Of a stretch of 64,000 nucleotides of DNA, positions 43,210 through 51,235 are shown piece after piece. The position numbers were made by a program, and so were the translations under genes. The first letter of the stretch is position 1; each line of letters opens with the position of its first letter. The DNA is taken from assembly GCF_024055725.1 (NCBI RefSeq), contig NZ_JAMXMX010000018.1, positions 62,001-126,000 of the forward strand, read 5' to 3'. The notes below the pieces were generated by a model. That model had not been told where the DNA came from, made no database searches, and was given only the letters and a program-made list of their open reading frames with translations. Source of the DNA: Actinoallomurus spadix (GTDB lineage Bacteria; Actinomycetota; Actinomycetes; Streptosporangiales; Streptosporangiaceae).

Positions 43210-43860
43210 TCAGGACAGCAGCCACTCACCGGTGCTGACGCTGACCAGACCGTGCCGCGCGGCGACGATCACGGCCTCCCGCTGGGAGTGGACGCCGAGT
43301 TTGGTGAGCACGCTCTGCACATGGCTGCGGGCGGTGCTGCGGGTGATCCTCATGCTGCGGGCGAGGGCCGCGGTGTTCTCCCCGCGGACCAGACGGGTGA
43401 GGACCTCCCGCTCGCGGGGGGTGAGGTAGTTCGCGAGCCGCTGGGCCTCGGTACGGGGCCGCGCCGGAAGCCGCCCGGCGGCCTCCGGGTCGACGACGAC
43501 CTCGCCGGCGTGGACCCGGGCCAGCAGGTCGACGATCTCTCCGGCCTGCTGGCCCTTGTGCGCGAAGCCGCGCACCCCGGCGGCCAGCCCCGTCTCGACG
43601 GTCCCGGGATCCGCCGACCCCGTCAGCACCACGAACCTGGTGTCGGGGGCGGTCGCGACGAGCTCCGGCAGGCTGCCTAAGACCGAGCCGGCCGGGAACC
43701 GCAGGTCGATGAGGCACACGTCGGCGCGTACGCCCGGCAGCAGCCGCAGCGCGGCCTCGGGGGAGTAAACGACGCCGACCACGTCGTGTCCCTTCTCGCG
43801 CAGCACGACGGCGAGCGAGTCGGCGAACACGGCGTGGTCGTCGCAGATGAGCACCCTCAT
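43210..43860 (-). CDS. NarL/LuxR-family response regulator
   Basis: A 216-residue regulator: receiver ('MRVLICDDHAVFADSLAVVL', phosphoacceptor Asp in 'CLIDLRFP', Lys in 'FAHKGQQ') and LuxR HTH ('LTPREREVLTRLVRGENTAALARSMRITRSTARSH'). The start at 43860 overlaps the upstream kinase stop by 4 bases, so they form a pair. Confidence 0.9.
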   Translation of the reverse strand: MRVLICDDHAVFADSLAVVLREKGHDVVGVVYSPEAALRLLPGVRADVCLIDLRFPAGSVLGSLPELVATAPDTRFVVLTGSADPGTVETGLAAGVRGFAHKGQQAGEIVDLLARVHAGEVVVDPEAAGRLPARPRTEAQRLANYLTPREREVLTRLVRGENTAALARSMRITRSTARSHVQSVLTKLGVHSQREAVIVAARHGLVSVSTGEWLLS

Positions 43861-44567
43861 GGGCCGTCCGAGGACGGCAGCAGGATCCGCACGCGCGCCC
43901 CGCCGAGCTCGCACCCCCGTATCTCGATCAGGCCGTCGTACTCGGCGACCAGGTCGCCGACGATCCCCAGGCCGAGCGACGCCAGGCCGGCGGACCCCGA
44001 TCCGAATCCGGGGCCGTCGTCGTCGACCTGGACGACCGTCCAGTCCGCCTCAACGCCCACGCGCACCTCGACGCGGTCCCGGGCGATGCGGTGAGCGTTG
44101 TCCAGGACGTTGCGAACCGCCCGCCAGAGTGCGAGCGGATCGATGTGCGCCCAGGCCGGATCGGCCGTGTAGGAGACGCGCCGGGGCGAGGCCAGCCGCA
44201 GCCCGGCGGCGATCTCCCCGACGAGCCGATCCACCCGCACCCGCTCCGGACCGGCGGGGACGGGCGCCTCCTCCTCCGCGTCCAGCTGCCGGAGCAGGTG
44301 GTCGAGCCACCGCGTCTCCCCGAGCAGCGCCTCGACGCGTTCCCGGCTTACCGGGCCGATGTCGTCGGAGACCGCGACGGCGGACGCGAGCATGATGATC
44401 GTGCCGAGTTCGTGGCGGATGTCGTGCCGGATCCTGCGGCGCCACAGCGTGGGGTCACAGGAGTCGGTGTCGAGCAGCGGTGATTGCGGCGCGCCGGTGG
44501 TGGCCGCGACGCGGCCCGGGCGGGCGGGCGCGTGCGGTGGCGAGGACCTGGCCTGCGCACTGATCAT
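43857..44567 (-). CDS. Small soluble sensor histidine kinase without input domain
   Basis: A 236-residue kinase with no membrane helix and almost no sensory part: about 40 flexible residues, then a dimerisation/phosphoacceptor helix 'RRIRHDIRHELGTIIMLASAV' (His in HD or HEL), then HATPase_c with N-box 'LWRAVRNVLDNAHRIA' and G1 'VDDDGPGFG'. A cytoplasmic signal or partner protein is implied. The start is the ATG read as MISAQARSS; a longer upstream frame exists but has poor codon bias. Confidence 0.8.
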   Translation of the reverse strand: MISAQARSSPPHAPARPGRVAATTGAPQSPLLDTDSCDPTLWRRRIRHDIRHELGTIIMLASAVAVSDDIGPVSRERVEALLGETRWLDHLLRQLDAEEEAPVPAGPERVRVDRLVGEIAAGLRLASPRRVSYTADPAWAHIDPLALWRAVRNVLDNAHRIARDRVEVRVGVEADWTVVQVDDDGPGFGSGSAGLASLGLGIVGDLVAEYDGLIEIRGCELGGARVRILLPSSDGP

Positions 44568-44732
44568 CGAAGACCCCCGTCTTGTGAAGTGACCGACCGT
44601 ATCGACGGTCACTCTGTAGGACGCGGGTGTCCAGGCGAGTGGCCGCAACCAGACCCGACCTGGCCACAGGTGGTCACGCCGTCACCGTGAGTGAACCGTG
44701 CTTGAAATCGCCGCGTCGAAGGGAAACGCGCG

Positions 44733-45404
44733 TCAATGCGGGGGTTCCTCGCCCGGATCGCTGGGTGCGACCCCGGCGCGCATCGCGATGGTGATGGCCT
44801 CCACCGCCGAATGCGCACCGAGCTTGGCCAGGAGGTTCTGGGTGTGAGTGCGGACCGTGTTCGCGGACAGGCCGAGGCGCTCGGCGAGCCGCGTCCGGCT
44901 CAGCCCGTCCACCATTCCCTGCAGCACCTGCCGTTCCCGGGGTGTCAGCTCGGTCAGCACGCCTCCGCCCTGCTCGCCCGGGGCGACCAGGCGGCGCAGC
45001 ACGTCGCCGAGGACGTCGGGCGGTATCCACCCGCCCCGGCCCGCCGCGCCGCGGATCACCCGGGCGACCACGTCGGCGCTCTCCGTCTTGGGAACCCAGC
45101 CGACCGCGCCGTGCCGCAGGGCGGTCACGATCGGCGGGACGTCGATGATCGCGCTGAGGACGACGACACGCGCCTCCGGACGTCGGCGCCGCAGGAGGTC
45201 GAGGGCGTCCAGCCCGCTCTCCTCACCGAGGACGAAGTCGAGCACCACGACGTCGGGCGACTCGGTGGCGACGAGCGCCGCGGCGCGCCGGACGTCGCCC
45301 GCGACGGGGAGCACCTCAAGGTCGGGTTCCGCGGCCAGCCGGGCCGCGAGCGCCTCGGCGAAGAGCGCGTGATCATCGACGATGAGGACACGAATGGACC
45401 TCAT
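44733..45404 (-). CDS. NarL/LuxR-family response regulator, unpaired
   Basis: A 223-residue regulator: receiver ('IRVLIVDDHALFAEALAARL', Asp in 'VVVLDFVLG', Ser in 'VVVLSAII', Lys in 'WVPKTES') and LuxR HTH ('LTPRERQVLQGMVDGLSRTRLAERLGLSANTVRTH'). Same strand as, and 165 bp upstream of, the kinase-regulator pair, whose regulator it resembles. It may share that kinase. GAGG lies 5 bases before the chosen ATG. Confidence 0.9.
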   Translation of the reverse strand: MRSIRVLIVDDHALFAEALAARLAAEPDLEVLPVAGDVRRAAALVATESPDVVVLDFVLGEESGLDALDLLRRRRPEARVVVLSAIIDVPPIVTALRHGAVGWVPKTESADVVARVIRGAAGRGGWIPPDVLGDVLRRLVAPGEQGGGVLTELTPRERQVLQGMVDGLSRTRLAERLGLSANTVRTHTQNLLAKLGAHSAVEAITIAMRAGVAPSDPGEEPPH

Positions 45405-45675
45405 GAGGACCTCATGCACCGAGGATGACGGATGCGGCAGCCGCGCAGATCCTTCATTTGACGGAGACGACCCGGTGTTTTCGGCCCATCCCGCCGGTGT
45501 CCCGTCTCGCCGGGAAGCCGAGCAGCCGGCCGGTCATCCGGGCGGGCAGCGGCGCGGCCGGCGTGCCGGGAGAACGCCCACAGCCGGCTGTCCGCATCCG
45601 GTCACCGCGAACTGTGATCATGTAGCTACTGATAGTCATGTCGGGACTGACGAAGACTTCGACGCGTTCGTCGAA

Positions 45676-45942
45676 GTGGTCATGGACGCGCTGTGCGATC
45701 TGGAGAAGGTCGATTCGGGGCTCGTCGATCCGGACATCACCGCCGCCATCGCCGACCGCACCATCTCCGTGGTTATGGGTGTCGAGGCGGACACGTTCCG
45801 CGATGCCGTGCGGTTGTTCTCCGCCAACGTCCGGACCGCGCTGCACGCCGCGGAGTGTGCGACGCTCGAGTGGCAGGTGCCGTTCCGCATCGTCGATGAC
45901 GACATTCCCTTGGCGAGTCGGGTCGACTTCGCCGACGCGTGA
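45676..45942 (+). CDS. Small conserved-looking protein, start unclear
   Basis: At least 88 residues ('VVMDALCDLEKV ... RIVDDDIPLASRVDFADA') with clear third-position GC bias from about 45646 on. I do not recognise a family with certainty; it is acidic and mixed helix/strand. The open frame extends upstream (DEDFDAFVE precedes this start), but no in-frame ATG or GTG lies between 45478 and 45675. The attractive ATG at 45638 is one base out of frame. Either a frameshift has separated start and body, a non-standard start is used, or translation begins at this GTG. Confidence 0.6.
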   Translation: MVMDALCDLEKVDSGLVDPDITAAIADRTISVVMGVEADTFRDAVRLFSANVRTALHAAECATLEWQVPFRIVDDDIPLASRVDFADA

Positions 45943-45971
45943 TGCAGGTCGCCACCCGGGCACCGCGGTGA

Positions 45972-47123
45972 TCAGGCGATGGCGCCGCTCGCGCGCAGGG
46001 CGGCGATCTCGTCCCCGGTGAGGCCGAGCTCGGCGAGGGCCGCGTCGGTGTGCTCGCCCGGCCGGGCCGGTGGGCGGGGGGTCTCCGCGGCGGTGCGGCC
46101 GAAGCGCGGTGCCGGCGCCGGCTGCGGCAGGCCACCGAGGTCCAGGAAGCCGTCGCGCGCCCGGTTGTGCGGGTGGGCGGGTGCCTCGCCGAGGCCGAGC
46201 ACCGGCGCCACGCAGGCGTCGGTGCCGTCGAAGATCTCGGCCCACTCGTCGCGGGCGCGCTGCTTGAAGACCTCGGTGAAGCGCGCCCGCAGTTCGGGCC
46301 AGCGCTCCTGGTCGAGCTGGGCGGGCAGGTCCTCGCCCTCCAGGCCCAGGCCGCGCAGCAGGGCGGCGTAGAACTGCGGCTCCAGGGCGCCGACGCTGAC
46401 GTACCGGCCGTCGGCGGTCTCGTACGTGTCGTAGAACGGCGCGCCGCCGTCGAGGAGGTTGGTGCCACGCTCGTCGCGCCAGAGGCCCTGGCCGCGCATG
46501 CCGTGGATGAACGAGGTCAGCAGGGCCGCGCCGTCGACCATGGCGGCGTCGACGACCTGACCCCGGCCGGACCGCGACCGCTCGTACAGCGCGGCGAGGA
46601 TGCCGAGTGCGAGGAGCATGCCGCCGCCGCCGAAGTCGCCGACGAGGTTGAGCGGGGGGACGGGCCGCTCGCCCGCGTGACCGATCGGGTCGAGCGCGCC
46701 GGCGATCGCGATGTAGTTGATGTCATGGCCGGCCATGCCGGCCATGGGGCCCTCCTGGCCCCAGCCGGTCATCCGGCCGTACACCAGGCGGGGGTTGCGG
46801 TCGAGGCAGACGTCGGGGCCGAAGCCGAGGCGTTCGGCGACGCCCGGCCGGAAGCCCTCGACGAGGACGTCGGCCGACTCGAGGAGACGCAGGAGCACGT
46901 CGACGCCGGCCGGATCCTTGAGGTTCAGGCCGATGGAACGGCGACCGCGGCTCAGCGGATCCGCGGTCGCGGAACCGCCGACGACCGTGGCCGCACCGGC
47001 CACGGTTGACGGACGGTCGACGCGGAGTACGTCGGCACCGAGATCGGAGAGCACCATGCACCCGAAGGGCGCCGGCGCCAGGCTCGCGATCTCGATGACG
47101 CGAACACCGTGCAGTGGTCCCAT
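45972..47123 (-). CDS. CaiB/BaiF-family enzyme, alpha-methylacyl-CoA racemase-like
   Basis: A 383-residue family III CoA-transferase fold protein: 'GPLHGVRVIEIASLAPAPFGCMVLSDLGADVLRVDRP', 'SRGRRSIGLNLKDP', 'GRMTGWGQEGPMAGMAGHDINYIAIAGAL' with the His/Asp catalytic pair, 'LVGDFGGGGMLLALGILAAL'. The GxxxG-rich 'DFGGGG' and HDINY favour racemases such as Mcr/Amacr over true CoA transferases; they epimerise 2-methylacyl-CoAs so beta-oxidation can go on. ATG with GAGGAG 5 bases upstream. A perfect palindromic operator lies 31 bp before it. Confidence 0.88.
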   Translation of the reverse strand: MGPLHGVRVIEIASLAPAPFGCMVLSDLGADVLRVDRPSTVAGAATVVGGSATADPLSRGRRSIGLNLKDPAGVDVLLRLLESADVLVEGFRPGVAERLGFGPDVCLDRNPRLVYGRMTGWGQEGPMAGMAGHDINYIAIAGALDPIGHAGERPVPPLNLVGDFGGGGMLLALGILAALYERSRSGRGQVVDAAMVDGAALLTSFIHGMRGQGLWRDERGTNLLDGGAPFYDTYETADGRYVSVGALEPQFYAALLRGLGLEGEDLPAQLDQERWPELRARFTEVFKQRARDEWAEIFDGTDACVAPVLGLGEAPAHPHNRARDGFLDLGGLPQPAPAPRFGRTAAETPRPPARPGEHTDAALAELGLTGDEIAALRASGAIA

Positions 47124-47153
47124 GATCACTCCTCAGGTCGGCCTTGCGGCTCA

Positions 47154-47174
47154 CTCTAGAACGTCGTTCTAGAG
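47154..47174. promoter_or_regulatory. Perfect 21-bp palindromic operator before the racemase gene
   Basis: CTCTAGAAC-GTC-GTTCTAGAG has 9-bp perfect arms with a 3-base spacer. Its core TAGAAC/GTTCTA resembles KstR-type sites but has one extra central base, so a different TetR-type regulator is likely. It is positioned in the racemase promoter region. Confidence 0.7.
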
Positions 47175-47288
47175 GGCCGCGCGGCGACCTGCGAGGTCCG
47201 GGCATGAAAAGAAGCCCGGACCTCGGCGGTGAAGGGACCAGCGGGGACGTAGGGCTGGGCGCGAGAGGGCCTCCGCGCCGTCAGGGGG

Positions 47289-47438
47289 TCACAGTGCGTT
47301 GACGAACCTCGACAAGGAGTTGCCCGCCGACACCAGCCCGCCGAGTGCGTTGTGCACGACGTGGGCTGCGCCATTGGGGGAATTCAGCAGGTAGAAGATG
47401 ACAAAGGCTATAAGTGCCCAGGTCAGGTACTTCTTCAT
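47289..47438 (-). CDS. Small single-helix membrane protein
   Basis: A 49-residue protein 'MKKYLTWALIAFVIFYLLNSP' plus 'NGAAHVVHNALGGLVSAGNSLSRFVNAL'. One N-terminal membrane helix with a positive start, then an amphipathic helix. GGGAG lies 5 bases upstream of the ATG. Proteins of this type are widespread and uncharacterised in actinomycetes. Function unknown. Confidence 0.75.
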   Translation of the reverse strand: MKKYLTWALIAFVIFYLLNSPNGAAHVVHNALGGLVSAGNSLSRFVNAL

Positions 47439-47980
47439 TGGCGCTCCCGCCTCCCATCGAACGCCGCTATTGTCGCCCATCTGTGGCGCGGACGGCAGTC
47501 ATTCGTTGTCCAGTTATTCCACCGGCCGGGCCGCCCCCGCGGGCGACCGCCCTCGCGGCCGTACGTCTCCTCCAGTTGAGTATCACCGCTTCCCTGCGTT
47601 CTGTCGCGTGTCAACTCTGACACACATGCGTGCATCGCGACGACCCTTGACGGGCGACCTTTGCCACGTTCCACTCAACGAATCGGACGTACCGGGCATG
47701 CTGCGGTTCAAGTCCCTACCCAGGCGCGTCGTCTTCACGAGTGGCCGAAAAGGATCCCGTCCAAATCTCCCGGTGCGGGCAGACGAATCTCTCGTCCCAT
47801 ACCGGTGGCCGCCGGTTCTCCGGCCGATGACCTGGGGGAAGGCGGCGCCGATCGTACGGGCCGCCGGTCACCCGCCGGCGTACGCCTCAGGGTGACGCAA
47901 TGCATAGGGAGTCCCCCGCTGGGTAGTTGTCCGATGCTGTGGCATGGCTCAGGGGGCGCCGTGGCCGCGGGGGACAGCCA
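47439..47980. other. Non-coding stretch before the orphan sensor kinase
   Basis: About 540 bp without a supportable gene; several open frames here lack codon bias. It holds a dyad GTGTCA-actc-TGACAC at 47608-47623 and a TTGACG at 47646-47651. The minus-strand small protein and the plus-strand kinase presumably both have promoters here. Confidence 0.5.
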
Positions 47981-49321
47981 GTGCGACACAGGGACCAGAC
48001 GATCCGGCAGCGCGCCACCGTCATCGCGATGACGGTGACGGGGTTCGTCGCCGTGGTGCTCTACATCGGGGTGCTCGCCCTGATCCAGTACCAGGTGGCG
48101 AGCCGGCTCTCGACGGAGCTGACGTACACCACCCGGCAGGTGGCCGCGCTGGCCCGCGCCGGGCGCCTGACCAATCCCGTCATCGTCGGCGGCCACCAGC
48201 TCGTCCAGGTACAGAACGACCGGGGCCAGGTGGTCGCGGCCACCCGGAGCGTGTCCGGGCTGCCGGCCCTGCACGCCCGCCGGCCCGCCGACGGCCAGCG
48301 CATCGAGCAGCGCGTGTGCGTCGACCGGCGGCACTGCCTCACGGTGGTCTCCCAGCGGGTCACCGCCCCGGGGCAGGCGCTGACGATCCACTCGATCGCG
48401 CCGGAGCCGGGACTGTTCCCCCGCCCGGGCCTGGCCGTCCTGCTGGCGCTCGGCATCCCCGCCGGCATCGGAGTGGGCGGCGTCTGGCGGTGGTGGGCCG
48501 CCGGGCGGCGGCTGCGGCCGATCGAGGCGCTGCGCGACGAGCTCGACGCGATCAACGCCGCGGACCTGCGGCGGAGGGTCTCGATGCCGCAGCGCCGCGA
48601 CGAGTTCTACTGGCTGGCGATGGCCGTCAACGCGACCCTCGACCGGCTCGAGGCCGCCGTCGAGCAGCAGCGCCGTCTCGTCTCCGACGTCTCCCACGAC
48701 CTGCGCAGCCCGATCGCCGGGCTGCGCGCCGAGCTGGAGGTCGCGCTGATCGACCCGGAGGGCACCGACCTGCGGGAGGCGCTCGGCAGGACGCTGACCA
48801 ACATCGACCGGCTGCAGAACATCGTGACCGAGCTGCTGGCGCTCGCGCGCCGCGACGCCGGCCTGCCCAGCCGCAACGGCCCCGTCGACCTCGGTGACCT
48901 GGCCGAGCGCGAGGTGCGGCGCGTGCCGCGGCGGATCACCGCCAAGGTCGTCGCCGAGCCGGGCGTGGTGGTCCGGGCGAACCGGCTGGACATCAGCCGG
49001 ATCCTCACCAACCTCCTCGACAACGCCGCGCGGCACGCCGACTCCGAGGTCACCGTGACCGTACGCCGGGAGGGCGGAGAGGCGGTCGTGGAGGTGTCCA
49101 ACGACGGCGAGCAGATCCCCCCGGCCGACCGTGAACGGATCTTCGAGCGGTTCATCCGGCTGCCGGACGCGCGGCAGCGCGACCCGGGCGGCAGCGGCCT
49201 CGGCCTGGCGATCTCCCGTGAGATCGCGCACGCGCAGGGCGGCACGCTCACCCTCTCCGACAGCGACAAGGGTGCCTGCTTCGTGCTGGCTCTTCCCGTG
49301 CTGTCAGAGTTATCGGCATGA
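47981..49321 (+). CDS. Membrane sensor histidine kinase, orphan
   Basis: A 446-residue kinase. Helix 1 at about 13-38 and helix 2 at about 155-178 flank an external domain of about 115 residues with two Cys ('RVCVDRRHCLTV'). Then HAMP, HisKA ('LVSDVSHDLRSPIAGL'), N-box 'ILTNLLDNAARHA', G1 'VSNDGEQIP', and 'GGSGLGLAISREIAHAQGG'. No response regulator is adjacent, which is unusual for this OmpR-partner type. GTG start after GGGGGACAG. It overlaps the next gene by 4 bases (ATGA). Confidence 0.85.
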   Translation: MRHRDQTIRQRATVIAMTVTGFVAVVLYIGVLALIQYQVASRLSTELTYTTRQVAALARAGRLTNPVIVGGHQLVQVQNDRGQVVAATRSVSGLPALHARRPADGQRIEQRVCVDRRHCLTVVSQRVTAPGQALTIHSIAPEPGLFPRPGLAVLLALGIPAGIGVGGVWRWWAAGRRLRPIEALRDELDAINAADLRRRVSMPQRRDEFYWLAMAVNATLDRLEAAVEQQRRLVSDVSHDLRSPIAGLRAELEVALIDPEGTDLREALGRTLTNIDRLQNIVTELLALARRDAGLPSRNGPVDLGDLAEREVRRVPRRITAKVVAEPGVVVRANRLDISRILTNLLDNAARHADSEVTVTVRREGGEAVVEVSNDGEQIPPADRERIFERFIRLPDARQRDPGGSGLGLAISREIAHAQGGTLTLSDSDKGACFVLALPVLSELSA

Positions 49322-49980
49322 ATGCTGTGGTTTTCGACCTCGACGGCGTGCTCGTCGACTCAGAACCGGTCTGGGAGGAGGTGCGGCGGGCGTTCGTCGC
49401 CGACCACGGTGGGCGGTGGCAGCCCGACACCCAGCAGCGCCTGATGGGCATGAGCACCTCGGAGTGGGCCGCCTACCTGAGCGGTGAGCTCGGCGTCCGC
49501 ATGACGGCCGACGAGGTCGCGCGCGGCGTGGTCGAGCAGATGGCCCGCCGGTACGAGGACGGCGTCCCGCTGATGCCGGGCGCCGTCGAGACCGTACGCC
49601 GCCTGGCGTCCCGCTGGCCCCTCGGGCTGGCCAGTTCCTCGCCGCGCGCGCTCATCGACGTCGTCCTGGACCGTACGGGGCTCGCGGCGTCGTTCCGGGC
49701 GACCGTCTCGACCGAGGAGGTCGCCCGGGGCAAGCCCGCGCCCGACGGGTACCTCCTGGCCGCCCGCAGGGTCGGCGTCGACGCCGCCGGGTGCGTCGCG
49801 GTGGAGGACTCCAGCAACGGCCTGCGGTCCGCGCACGCCGCCGGGATGCGCGTGATCGCGGTGCCGCACCCGCGCTACCCGCCGGCGCCGGACGCCCTCG
49901 CCCTGGCGGCGTACGTCGCCGAGGACCTGGGGGACCTCACCGCCGAGCGCGTCGCCGCCGCGATGGACGCCGCCGGCTGA
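49318..49980 (+). CDS. HAD-family phosphatase / beta-phosphoglucomutase-like
   Basis: A 220-residue HAD subfamily IA enzyme: motif I DLDGVLVDSE, cap domain about 15-85, motif II Ser in 'LASSSPR', Lys in 'GKPAPDGYL', and motif III 'AVEDSSNGLRSA'. It may dephosphorylate a sugar phosphate or isomerise it. It is translationally coupled to the sensor kinase, an odd partner. Its stop abuts the convergent ROK gene with no gap. Confidence 0.9.
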   Translation: MNAVVFDLDGVLVDSEPVWEEVRRAFVADHGGRWQPDTQQRLMGMSTSEWAAYLSGELGVRMTADEVARGVVEQMARRYEDGVPLMPGAVETVRRLASRWPLGLASSSPRALIDVVLDRTGLAASFRATVSTEEVARGKPAPDGYLLAARRVGVDAAGCVAVEDSSNGLRSAHAAGMRVIAVPHPRYPPAPDALALAAYVAEDLGDLTAERVAAAMDAAG

Positions 49981-51171
49981 TCAGCGGGCGGCCTGCCAGG
50001 CGGTCAGGCCCTCCGGCGTGAGGAACGCGTCGAAGGCCAGCTCCGCCGCTCCGACGAGCGTGGCGTCCCCGCCGAGCGCGGCCGGCAGGACGGGCGGTGG
50101 GTCGTCGCGGCGGAAGGCCATGAGGCCGGCCTCGTAGGCGGTCGCGAAGGCGTCCGCCGCCTGCTCGCGGAGTCGTACGCCGAGGCCGGACAGGGTCACC
50201 CGCTGGGGGTCGAGCGCGTTGACGAGCGCGGCGGTGCCGGCCCCGAAGGCGCGGGCGACCTCGTCGAGCGCGGCGCCGTGGCGGGCATCGCCCGCGGCGG
50301 CGCCGGCGAGGATCCGCAGGGCGTCGTCCCGGCCGCGCGCCGGCTCGACCGGGACGCCCATCGCCCGCAGCAGCGCGTTCGCGCCGACCTGGAGGGACCA
50401 GCACCCGACGGCGCCGCAGTCGCAGGGCAGGTCCGAGCCGCCCAGCGGCATGTGGCCGAACTCCCCGGTCGTGCCGCGCGCGCCGTGCAGGGGGCTGCCG
50501 TCGACGAGCAGGGTGCCGCCGAGGTCGAAGTCGACGTGGAAGTGCAGGCCGACGGCGACGCCGCGGAGCGCGCCGCGCCGGGCCTCCGCCAGGCCGGCGA
50601 GCGTCGCGTCGTTGCCCAGCGTGACCGGCGCCGCGCCGGCGCGCAGGATCTCCGCCGCCGGGACGTCGCGCCAGGACAGGTGCGGGATGTCCACGACGCG
50701 GCCGTCCCGGACGGGGCCGGGCAGCGCGACACCGACGCCCACGACGCGGGGGCCGAGGTCGGTGAGGTGCCGGCCGATCGCCGTGGCCAGGCCGCTCAGG
50801 ACGGTCTCCGGCGGGTTCCCGGGATGCGGTCGTTCCTCGCGCACCGTCAGCGCTCCGCCGATCTCGGCCGTGGCGATCGTCCAGGCGTCCTCTCGCAGGT
50901 CGACGGCGAGGGTGAGGGGACCGCCGGGGTGCGGGCCGAGGATCGCGGTCGGGCGGCCGCGCGCCCGCTGCGGCGCGGGCCGCTCCTCGGCCAGCCGGGC
51001 CTCGGTGAGCTCGGCGACCAGGACGGCGGCCGTGCCGCGCGCGAGGCCCAGGCCGCGGGTGAGCTCGGAGCGGGTGGCCCGGCCCGCTTCGTCGTGCGCG
51101 GCCCGCAGCAGGCGCGCGAGGTTGTGCGAGCGAAGCTCGCCGCTGGTCGTCGCTCCGGTCACCGTTCGCAC
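49981..51171 (-). CDS. ROK-family transcriptional regulator
   Basis: A 396-residue ROK repressor. N-terminal winged HTH (about 20-75, 'LTRGLGLARGTAAVLVAELTEARL'), then a ROK kinase-like fold with 'AVDLREDAWTIATAEIGG' and the zinc-binding 'EFGHMPLGGSDLPCDCGAVGCWS' (Cys-x-Cys-x4-Cys). The phosphate loop is degenerate ('HVDFDLGGTLLVDG'), so it is a sensor and not a sugar kinase. It is divergent from an MFS transporter over a 64-bp gap and probably regulates it. Confidence 0.9.
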   Translation of the reverse strand: MRTVTGATTSGELRSHNLARLLRAAHDEAGRATRSELTRGLGLARGTAAVLVAELTEARLAEERPAPQRARGRPTAILGPHPGGPLTLAVDLREDAWTIATAEIGGALTVREERPHPGNPPETVLSGLATAIGRHLTDLGPRVVGVGVALPGPVRDGRVVDIPHLSWRDVPAAEILRAGAAPVTLGNDATLAGLAEARRGALRGVAVGLHFHVDFDLGGTLLVDGSPLHGARGTTGEFGHMPLGGSDLPCDCGAVGCWSLQVGANALLRAMGVPVEPARGRDDALRILAGAAAGDARHGAALDEVARAFGAGTAALVNALDPQRVTLSGLGVRLREQAADAFATAYEAGLMAFRRDDPPPVLPAALGGDATLVGAAELAFDAFLTPEGLTAWQAAR

Positions 51172-51235
51172 CCGCCGATTGTGTCAGCCCTCACTCATCC
51201 ATTATGTTCTCGGCGAGAGCAAATTGGGAGGGTCC

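Noticed and set aside
47398-47895. Open frames in the 540-bp gap before the orphan kinase as a missing response regulator
   Set aside because: Searched for receiver or HTH motifs on both strands and found none; codon bias is weak.
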